The position numbers and the translations under genes were made by a program. Positions 55,715 through 64,000 of a DNA stretch of 64,000 bases are shown here, piece after piece. This DNA is from Mycocentrospora acerina (Eukaryota; Ascomycota; Dothideomycetes; Pleosporales), in assembly GCA_022701365.1 (NCBI GenBank), contig JAKUHH010000150.1:248001-312000 (forward strand), written 5' to 3'. The notes under the pieces are model-generated. The model did no database searches. It saw nothing but the letters and a program-made list of their open reading frames with translations, and was not told the origin of the DNA. The stretch's first letter is position 1; each line of letters opens with the position of its first letter.

Positions 55715-58700
55715 ATTCGTGGAAAAGATCATGTAGTACTGGAGTTTTTTGTTTGAGAGGGCGATTAAGAATATGAAAAATATAAAGGATGGTCATGCAA
55801 TCAGACATATATTCTTCACGACTGCTCAAATGCTTAGATGCTTTCGACTCTTCGTTACGCTTTGCTTGCCATACTGAGAACTCTGATATCAGTGAACTAA
55901 CACTCGTTGAAAAAAAACCAAGTAACACACGTGCATATTGACCCTTGGAAACCATCTCACGACTTATGTGAGAAAAAAGGAATTCCCGTTCTTTTTGTCA
56001 ACAGCGTGTAAACTACAAGTGTCCATATGGTTGCGTTTTTCTGTTCCTATTGCCCATCCCATCTCTTCCTTTCTACTCTTCTAAACTTACAAACAATGAA
56101 AAGAGAAAGCCGACTCTGAGAAAGCGGCGTCCAGATCGCCAAACTACCAAATCTCCACACGAACATGCGGTAATACTCTCACATTTGAAACTTACTTCCA
56201 TCTCTCGAGCGTTGACCACTCACTTCTTTGGCTGCATGCACCAGACGGTGTCTGAGTACCCACTATTCAGGCCATCAAGAGTGAGGAAGAGTAAGGAAGC
56301 CGACTATGACGAAGATGCGCAGAGAGAAGAACATGGAACAAAAAAGAAGAGATGAGGTGTAGAGCAGGTGAATGATTGGAGATACAGCTGAGAGGATCGA
56401 AGATATGAGAAGGGTTTGAGTTTGAGTTTGGGTCTGGTCATAGGAGCGGTGGGGGAGATAAGGTTGATTATGATTCGCAAGGAAATATAGAGGGAACAGA
56501 ATTATGCCCAAGTGGAGCAGTGCCATTTCGACTGAGACATACCATGACCCCAACTACCTCAAGTTACGCGCCGCTGGAGGCAATACCAATCTGACTGGAT
56601 GCGTTCAGGTTCACCCAGGCCTCGTCAGCTGAAGAGCCTACCGTACCGCTCTTTGTCGAGCCGTGTCTGCATTTGAGGAAAATAGTCGTGCTATAGGCTC
56701 TCTTGAAGTAGAAGCTGAATTCCATTTTGGGCGAAATCCCAGTTCCAAACGCATGCATCATGGCTCTCTTGAGGACTGTTTGGGCAGATGGGACCTGTGT
56801 TAGCGGGCTGGAGATGGCTTGGAACTCTCACTATGCTTCACGATCATTGGGTGCAGCATTGTATTGGCTAGGACGTTCACCCACATCAATCGTTGTCCAC
56901 AACGCCATCAGCAAAACTCATCAGCACTGGGCGCAATGTTGAGCTTGTGTTCAGTCTGTAATAGGTCTCGCTGTGTGATCCACATGCCAACGATTGCCTG
57001 TCTCGCTCGACACTTTGCGACCACACATCGCTGTCGCCTCGTCGCCCGTCCAACCCCATGTGGGTATATTGGGAAACGGCCTAGGCAGCAGTGAGTCATA
57101 TCATGGTACTTCACCAGGTCTCATATCTCATCACTCGGCTGGTTGCAGTTTGCTGGCTCAAATTACGCGCCGAGGCCTAGACGTGGCACAAGCGCGGTCA
57201 CGAGGTCACCAGACTTCGTGTCAGCCTAATTGTACAATACGTTAGCAACGCAGAATCGTCATGACGACTGACGAGACAAGAAGATCTCCGAGGGATGTCT
57301 CTTCTGCCTGCAAAGGTGGCCGGCTGTACCGAAGATCAAACGGAGTTGCCGTGCTGGTTGGGTGGCTGAGGTGACTCAGCCAAGCCCATGGCTACCCGGA
57401 AGAAGACGGCATCCGATAACCAGCGTGGAGGGTTGGTCAGGGTGGTGAGTCGTCAGCTGGCAGCCCCAAACCTTCTGGAAGGAGGCAGATGGCAAACTCT
57501 GCACTTGGGTGCATGAAAGGAGGATTCTCGGCGAACGACCAACCAAGGCGCTGGACGTCGCGGCGATGTTGCCATAGCCCGTTAACGAGCGTCAGAGACA
57601 AGCCTCATTGCTGGCACACGACTTCGCCTCGAGGGTTCAACGCCTTGCACGTTTCCTTGACGACATTTGCCGAGCGAAACAGGCCTTCCTTGCCACAGCC
57701 ATGTCCGTGATGTCCGGTCCGTGTTGCAGCATGAGGCATTATCCCAAGTGCAACACACCAGGCGCGCGTTCAAATGAAATGTGTCGCAGAGTGACGGCTG
57801 GAGGTCGCAGACATGGAAGAGGGGTTTGCCCCTAATCTCACCGCAAGTGGACAGAACGAAGGCGTAAATGGCTTGAAGGCGTAAGCGTGGTGGAGGTTAG
57901 CCAATGGCGCGGCGGACATTGGTTGGCAGCCAAGAGAGGCTAGCGCGACCCGACACCTGGATCGCAGCTGAAGACAGGAGCAACGAGAAAGACTGGCGCC
58001 GAGACGGTTGTGCACTGCCTGAGAGCAAAGGCGGCGCAGGAGAAAAGAAAGGAGAGAGAGAGTATTGCGAGCGCTGTCGAGCGCGCGAACCATGGGCTAG
58101 GGAGATCTGGCTCCAGCAGCCTTGTTGGGCTTGCATGGTGATGCGCGTCTGTAACTCGCTGCGCCAGGCACGGGCGGCGGTGTTCGTTGCAAGTTGTGAG
58201 CTGCAAGCTGGCGGGCTATGGGCTGGGATGTGCGTGCGTGATGCGTGATGCGTGACGATGAGGGGATCCTACTCGAGCAGTGCAACAGCAAAACAGGACC
58301 GCGTCCGCCTGCCATGGCAAGGAGCAGCGGCGGCAGAGGCAAACGGCGGCACTGGCTCGCTCGACGGACCCACGCGGACTTCTCTAGGAGCTGAGCAAAT
58401 CTGAAATCGCCTTCACAAATGATGAGTCGGTAGTGTGGCAAGGGCCGTGCGCCGGCGGAGAGCGATGACTGGTCTTGGGGCGGCTAGGGTCGCAGGGTTG
58501 GGGGCTGCCTACTTGCTCATAACTGCCTGTCGCCCAGCTCGGCCCTCCATCTTCAAGACAGCAGCAATGGACTTCACAAAACAGACGAGCGAGCCCTGGG
58601 GCCTGATCTAGGACGACGGTTAATCCAGTTGTCTACTACGTCCATCGCACATCCCTGCCGCCTACTCGCCATCCCATTTCCTCCCGCTTGGTCTTTGCCT

Positions 58701-59544
58701 AGGGTACAGCTCAGCACGACCGCCGTCGCCGCCACACTGCCGCCTGCCCAAAGACTCATCCTTTGCCTCCAGTCATCCCCACCTGACGACGAGGCTGTCT
58801 CTTAAAACCCCCTTCACTCTCCCGCCCTGCGTTGCCCGCGCACCAAGCCCCTTCACCTTTACCGACCCCTCCGCCTCCGACCGCCACTTCCTTACACGTC
58901 ACCGCCATCTTCGAACAGCAACACCGTCTCACCACGCTCTAGATACACCCGACCAATAGTAATTCTTCAACCCACAACACTAAACGCTTACGCGACATAC
59001 AAAGCGCTCCAGCACGGTGATACCTTCTCTCGGTAGCCATCAGACTCGAACACTTTATACGTCACATCTGCAAGGTCACAATGTACCCTACGGTCTACAC
59101 TACTTCAGTCACCAGTCGCTCAGTTATCACCACTTCTTCCGGAAACAAGACCTTTGTCACTGGAGGTTTCGCCTGCTAGATCCCCGCAACCACTCGTCAC
59201 GTCCAGCTTTCGCGATAGCACCAGCTATTACACGAGCTGTACAATCAAGTGCACTACGGACGGTCTTCCATCAGGTCTTGTTTCGGTGATTCTGCAGCCG
59301 ACGGTGACTGAAGTCATCTCTCGTCCGCATCCGCAAGCATATTCGACGACTTGGCAACTGTTCTAGGATCATCTCCTCGCAGTCTGTCCATCGGTTTACT
59401 CATCCGTCACCCCACGATCACGCTTCGCGCCACTCCTCTTGGTCTACCTAGCGGTCAGCACTTCGAGACGTAACGACCAAGCATAACTCCCTCTCTCTAC
59501 TCACTCCTTATTGTCTACATCTCATTAGTCACCTTTCCTTCATC
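55715..59544. other. long gap upstream of the Pcl5 cyclin gene
   Basis: No gene is secure. Minus-strand coding-like pieces occur at 56564-56830 (VPSAQTVLKRAMMHAFGTG, KMEFSFYFKRAYSTTIF) and about 56837-56930 (WTTIDVGERPSQYNAAPN), perhaps a decayed gene. From about 57100 to 58800 the DNA is GC-rich without supported frames. From 58800 it becomes pyrimidine-rich, like a long 5' leader, and contains a uORF at 59081-59179. Confidence 0.45.
59081..59179 (+). promoter_or_regulatory. upstream ORF in the Pcl5-type cyclin leader
   Basis: ATG to TAG, 32 codons, rich in Thr, Ser and Val (MYPTVYTTSVTSRSVITTSS...), about 365 nt before the cyclin ATG in the presumed leader. It could dampen translation of the cyclin. 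It might instead be the first exon of a small separate gene, since Ser/Thr/Tyr-rich sequence continues in another phase to 59366. Confidence 0.4.
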
Positions 59545-61646
59545 ATGACTTTCGATTACTTGCATCCCACTAGCTTCGGTATTTCGCCAAGCAACTACCC
59601 TTACGCCCCTGCTCTTTCTTCTTCCGCCTCTTCTTCTACCTCTTCCGTTTTCTCAGATGACGCGTCACAAGCGTCCAGCACCAGCTCAACATCTTGTCCC
59701 TCAAAGTGGGAATCAGAAGAGCAAAGCATGAGGACATGGCAAGCTCCTGGGCTTCCGATCAACCCTGTTAGCTTGGCATGTCAGACGATTACCCGATCCA
59801 GCACGTACCCCCAGTACCAGTCCTCGGCGTGCCGCGAAACTGCTCAACAAAGGTTACCATCAATGCGCACCGAGTATGTTGCGCCAGTGGAACAGCGACA
59901 ACATCCTCGACGATCGTCGACGACTGTCAATCAACGACCACCTCCTCAGCTTGTTCGACAAGGCGACCGCAAGGTTAACTTCGTCGACTGCCTCGTCGGT
60001 TAGTACACCCATTATTCCTGGATCCTCTGGATCTCTGCTCTCCGACATACCCGCTGACCCTCGAAGATTCTGCAACTCAAATGGTTGAGGTTATTTGGCA
60101 ACTCTCTGAACCCAAGAGTATGTGTGAGAACGCTTCTGGCCGCGGAGTACTTCCTCTACGTACCTTCATCCAGGAAACTCTTCGTCGGTCCCGTACCAGC
60201 TACTCTACTCTACAAGTTGCCCTGTATTACCTGATTCTCATCAAGGCTCATCTGCCAAAACACGATTTCACCATGTCACAACCTGAAGACACTTCTCTTC
60301 GCGCTCTGCAATGCGGTCGTCGCATGTTCCTCGCCGCACTCATTCTTGCGTCGAAGTATTTGCAAGACCGCAACTACTCAGCGCGAGCATGGAGTAAGAT
60401 CTCGGGCTTGAAGGTTTGTGAAATCAATACCAACGAGATGGCTTTCCTAGAAGCTGTCAACTGGAAGCTCCATATTGTCGACTCGATCTGGGAGAAGTGG
60501 CAAGATGTAATGCTGCGTCATACACCCAAGAGCCCACCTCCTTCCCCGGGAGCCTGCCTGCCTAACACTTGGAAGGACATTATTCCTTGCTTGACACCCG
60601 AGCTGGACATTGTTCATCTTGCCCCTGTCGATCCTGTCACACCTGCCCGCCGTGAGGTGAGGCCCCAGCTCAGCCAATACCCTTGCCAATCCTCATTGTC
60701 GGACTTGTACGGATCAAAGGAAAGCACGCCGACACCCTCTTGCTACCAAGTACCTCGCTTTCTGGAGCCAAAGACAGACTTACTTCCCCCCACACCTTCT
60801 CTGGCGCGATTGGGCCCACTGCCTACGCCTGCCTTGACGCCACAATCCTATGTCAGCACCACTCCTGCCGCGAGTGCAATGGCAATGGGATCGCAGCGAT
60901 CATCGATGACTGCGGCAATGCAGCAAGCACAGTGCTCGTCTTTGGCGCGCAGTTGTGTAGACCAATACAATCCAAGCGTCAGGAACGGACTGGAAGCCTA
61001 TCACTTTTCCGGCCGACGACCTTCCTTGGCTTCCTCCCTCTCATCGTCTCCAGAGTCAATGATGTCAGACAACTCTCGCTCTTCACGCGCATCGTCGATC
61101 TCTTCAGTCTCGTCGACCAGCTGGGCGCCAAATCAAAGTCAGGTCAAATTGGCCCGACTGGCGACATGCAGGAACTTCGGACTGAGATTGCGATCGTCGA
61201 ACGAATCTCGTGACTCTTCGAGTGAGCCAATGTCTTCACCCGATCTGGAGAGCTTTCACATTGAGGACATCAACGCCGCACCTGCTAGAGTCGACAGCCC
61301 CATGTGCAACACGTCGTCTGTCGCTAGTCGTAAGCGTGGCCGGTCTTCTGTTGATCTTCAGCAGAATGTCCGTCAGCTACTGCACAGTGCTCGCTCAGTA
61401 TTTGACCTTGGTGGCCAGCAAACTGTCCTCCCTGATCGATCGGTTGCTCACCCATGGGAAGTCTCTTCTCACTGGCTTGTACGGGATGACAATGCGAAGG
61501 GGTTACAATCCCCGAAGCATACTGTCCCCGAGTACTCGCGTCTCCCGGTGCAGAAAGACTTTGGCAAGAAAAGGACGTGCTGTGCTACCGAGGCTGCGCT
61601 GGCGTTGCGCCAGGAGGGCCCGGGCATGTGGAGCAACATTCTTTAG
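59545..61646 (+). CDS. PHO85-type cyclin, Pcl5-like
   Basis: Two exons, 59545-59998 and 60067-61646, give 677 aa. The 70-nt intron (GTTAGT, CTGAC, GAAG) joins RKVNFVDCLV to DSATQMVEVIWQLSEP inside the start of the cyclin box. The box (about residues 145-290) shows VLPLRTFIQETLRRSRTSYS, LQVALYYLILIKAHLP, RRMFLAALILASKYLQDRNYS and NTNEMAFLEAVNWKLHI, the Pcl class pattern. Such cyclins bind the Pho85/PhoA kinase; Pcl5 directs phosphorylation of the Gcn4/CpcA activator and so tunes the amino-acid starvation response. The remaining 390 residues are disordered, rich in Ser and Pro, with many SP/TP sites. Class assignment is good; the Pcl5 identity is inferred from the box and tail layout. Confidence 0.85.
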
Positions 61647-62601
61647 CCATGGTTGAACTGCCTGGAAGAAGCCAAAAGACCCGCCAAAGGGCGAAGGAGG
61701 AAAGAAGTGGGCACACGAGCCCGACTTGTTCTGTTGGACCACCATCAAATATCTCTCTCTCTATATCTCTCTATCTCTCTATCTCTCTCTAGCTCTCTCT
61801 ATACCCGCTCCATGTATATTCTCTACCAAGGTCTATAGCTGTGGACCAATGGCGTCTTTGAAGATCTCATGTGCTACTTGGGCTCGTTATACCTCTGGCG
61901 TTTGCTCGTCACCTTGTGGAACTGTTTTTGCGATTTTGACAACTTTTTTATATATTTGGCGTTTCGAATTGGAACAAAGGATGGGACTCGGCCGAGGTCC
62001 TGAAAGGTTTTGGTGGTATGGTGGTATGGTGGTAGAGTAGCAGTGTATGGTTATGGTATGATGTGGGTGGCGTGTCATGTACGTATTCGCCACGGCGAGC
62101 GTGGTTGTGATTTGGACTGGAGTGGAGTGGAATGGAATGGAATGGAAAGAGAAATGGGGAGGAAGTATATAGGCATGTGAATAGGTAGTGGTGAAAGGGT
62201 TGCCTTTGCCGAGTGAAATGAATAAAGTATTCTTGCATGAGGGGTTCTTCTTCTTCTTCTTCTTCTTCTTCTTCTTCTTCTTCTTCTTCTTCTTCTTCTT
62301 CTTCTTGTTTTCTTTTTTTACTTGTTTTCATTTCAAATCTTTTCACTTGTTTGCATTTCACATCATTTCATTCATTTGATTTCCAATTTGATACATTTTG
62401 TACATTCAAAGGGCTTACTTGAGTGTGCTACTGGTCTTTGTAGTATACATTTAAATTTCCATTTCCAATACCTTGTCGGCGGATAGGCAGTGGGCATGTG
62501 AACTGATTGACTAACTAGGCAATTGTTTCTTCTACTCGAATCAAAAAACTCGCATTCCCATTTTTATTTATTTGAATCATTTATTGGCAACAAACCAACT
62601 T
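61647..62601. repeat. convergent 3' region with simple repeats
   Basis: The cyclin gene and Yif1 gene converge here. A CTCTCTAT-type run occupies about 61750-61801 and a (TTC)n array 62245-62307. No gene is supported. Confidence 0.75.
62245..62307 (+). repeat. (TTC)n microsatellite
   Basis: About 20 perfect TTC units. Confidence 0.97.
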
Positions 62602-63804
62602 TCAAACCTTGCTCAACCAAATCATGAAGCCAAACTGGACGACATAGCTGTAAACAAAGAGAAACTGGGTGCGCCTGTTGCGCTGACCGCGGGCGACGGT
62701 GTATCCGGCGGCTGGATTGCCACCGACGCCCATGCCCTGGGCACTCTGGTCTGGCAAGAGGACATATCTCAGGCTCCTGAGCAGGAAAAAGGCGTTTGCA
62801 CTGAAGCAGTATAGGAAGATGAGCCAGGGGAGCCAGGAGCCGCCAATGCCGAGCCACGAGGTTAGGTGGGACAGGAGAAGAGAGACAATGACGTGGACAA
62901 ACTTGTAGCCCGAGTAGGCGACCAGATCGAGGAGCTGTGACGACGAGGAGATTGCGAGGAGGAAGGTGCCGGTGCGGATGGTCAGGATTTCCAGCAGGAC
63001 GACGAGACCGGCAATGGTGGCCGTGTAGCCGAGTAGCTCTGGGTGGAAGGCGCCACGCAGACCGGCGAGGAGGGTGGACAGGAGGATGTAGGTGACGAGG
63101 GCCATGGTGGGGATGTACATGTCCGGGCTGTTGATGTCCTCGCGCGGGGGCAGGTAGAGCGAGGACGAGGCGGCGACCGAGGGGTCTGGGTGTCGTGGGG
63201 CGCGCGACCAGGGGCGGTGCCACCAGGGGAAGAGGATGATGCGCAGTTTGGAGAGGACGTACGAGTTTGTGACGTTGAAGTAGTGCTTGAGGGCGCCGAC
63301 GGAGACGTAGCGTCCGAGCTGTGGGGTGTGTCAGTGGTGCATTGCAGTTATTAAAATGGTAATAGTAATAATTATTATCATTAACCATAATCCTGGCTGA
63401 TGATGATGAAGGTGGTGGTGCTGGGGCTGCCTACGTTCTGCTCCATGTACTGCTGGCCGGCGTCGACGGCGCTCTTGCCCATCTGGAAGCCTAGCTGGGC
63501 GGTGGGGTCGTTCATGAAGCCGCCAAAGGCTGGGTGCATGCCGTAGCCGCCAGCCTGCTGCTGGGACATGCCGCCGCCCTGCTGGCCGTAGCCATAGCCG
63601 CTCTGGGGCTGCGAGGGGGGTTGCGGCGGAGGGGGTGAGCGGAGCTGGGGGACCGTGGAGACGTGCTGGGGGATGGGGTGGTGGACTGGCGAGGGTTAGT
63701 GTGAGGTGTGAGGTGTGAGGCGTGGGGTCACGGGGCTGGAGAGGTAGAGACGTACGGGGAGGAGAGTGGGCGGGCGGAGGGTTGTTGTAGGCCGGGCGCT
63801 GCAT
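62602..63804 (-). CDS. yif1: Yif1, ER-to-Golgi transport membrane protein (Yip1 family)
   Basis: Three minus-strand exons, 63804-63756, 63685-63435 and 63318-62602, give 338 aa, the normal size. The cytosolic N-terminus is rich in Pro, Gln and Gly. It contains the Yif1 signature MHPAFGGFMNDPTAQLGFQM with GQQYMEQN, spliced to LGRYVSVGALKHYFNVTNSYV. Five hydrophobic segments follow (starting near YIPTMALVTYILLSTLLAG, LLGYTATIAGLVVLLEIL, VIVSLLLSHL, WLPWLIFLYCFSANAFFLL and FVYSYVVQFGFMIWL at the very end). Yif1 pairs with Yip1 and Rab GTPases (Ypt1) for COPII vesicle budding and fusion. Donors are GTACGT and GTAGGC; acceptors are GCCAG and CACAG. Confidence 0.93.
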
Positions 63805-63880
63805 GGCTGTGGTGCGGTGTGGTGTGGTAGTGTGGTAGTGTAGCAGTATAGCAGTGTAGTCGTATAGTAGTATCGTCGTA
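63801..63880. repeat. short imperfect GTAG-rich repeat upstream of Yif1
   Basis: Imperfect decamer copies related to TGTGGTAGTG and TATAGCAGTG lie just before the Yif1 ATG, probably in its 5' leader. Confidence 0.6.
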
Positions 63881-63891
63881 TGGCCCGAGAG

Positions 63892-64000
63892 TCAAGGAGC
63901 GTGTGGGCCGTGGTTGTCGCCGTCGTCGTTGCCCAGCTCGCCCACGACCTCCGTGCCAGTGTCCGAGTGCACATCTGGCAACAGCGCTCGGACCGTCGTC
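63892..64000 (-). CDS. possible C-terminal end of another minus-strand gene (partial)
   Basis: The frame enters at the window edge and reads 36 codons to a TGA at 63892-63894: TVRALLPDVHSDTGTEVVGE followed by an acidic Asn/Asp tail. Codons are GC-rich at third positions, like real genes nearby. Against it, only 87 bp would separate its stop from the Yif1 ATG, which is very short for a fungal genome, so it could be a chance frame in the Yif1 leader. Confidence 0.3.
   Translation of the reverse strand, partial: TTVRALLPDVHSDTGTEVVGELGNDDGDNHGPHAP

Overview
The window looks like nuclear DNA of a filamentous ascomycete (Pezizomycotina). Genes are monocistronic and lie on both strands. Most introns are 45-90 nt, with GTAAGT/GTACGT-like donors, CTAAC/CTGAC branch sites and CAG/TAG acceptors. 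Several families are typical of these fungi: a fibroin-3-type membrane protein, a FlbC-like C2H2 factor, a Pcl5-type cyclin and a small PIPK protein. RIP-like mutations are seen in one dead gene. I cannot name the species.

Layout: 1-2544 is gene-free and GC-rich, ahead of a two-finger C2H2 factor (2545-3693). Then come an AT-richer gap, a secreted CREG-like protein (7450-8214, minus), ribosomal protein S30 (8867-9305), an FMP46-like mitochondrial thioredoxin-fold protein (9902-10499), a 1362-aa RRM protein (11198-15336) and a Ras-like/RasGEF fusion (16789-19865). Converging on the last is a fibroin-3-like membrane protein (22091-23672, minus). RNase P/MRP subunit Rpp21 (24924-25463, minus) diverges from the mRNA-export helicase SUB2 (25858-27721). 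A tRNA-Lys(UUU) gene (28220-28353) follows, then glucokinase (28983-31111, minus).

The middle third (about 31.6-43.9 kb) is partly accessory. It holds a beheaded gene fragment (31651-31985) that abuts an AT-rich block full of coding-like debris, and an intact ketopantoate-reductase-like gene with a long disordered tail (34495-37193, minus). A long stretch with no convincing gene follows, and then a dead GH16 glucanase gene riddled with Trp-to-stop changes (about 42600-43470).

The right part holds a D-threonine-aldolase-like enzyme (43960-45063), an F-box/2EXR-like protein (45326-46306, minus), a glycine-zipper/RS-rich protein (48757-50713, minus), a small PIPK-domain protein (51899-53070, minus), a pathogen-related SnoaL-like protein (54725-55714), a Pcl5-type cyclin (59545-61646) and the ER/Golgi protein Yif1 (62602-63804, minus). 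No biosynthetic cluster or operon-like system is visible; the genes are mostly unrelated housekeeping and signalling genes.

The most striking item is the tRNA-Lys gene. Its D-loop is split by a 60-nt insert carrying a GTAAGT donor, a CTAAC branch site and a CAG acceptor, so it looks like a spliceosomal intron. Precise removal gives a standard 74-nt tRNA. Second is a 5-nt microexon in RPS30 that is needed to avoid an immediate stop.
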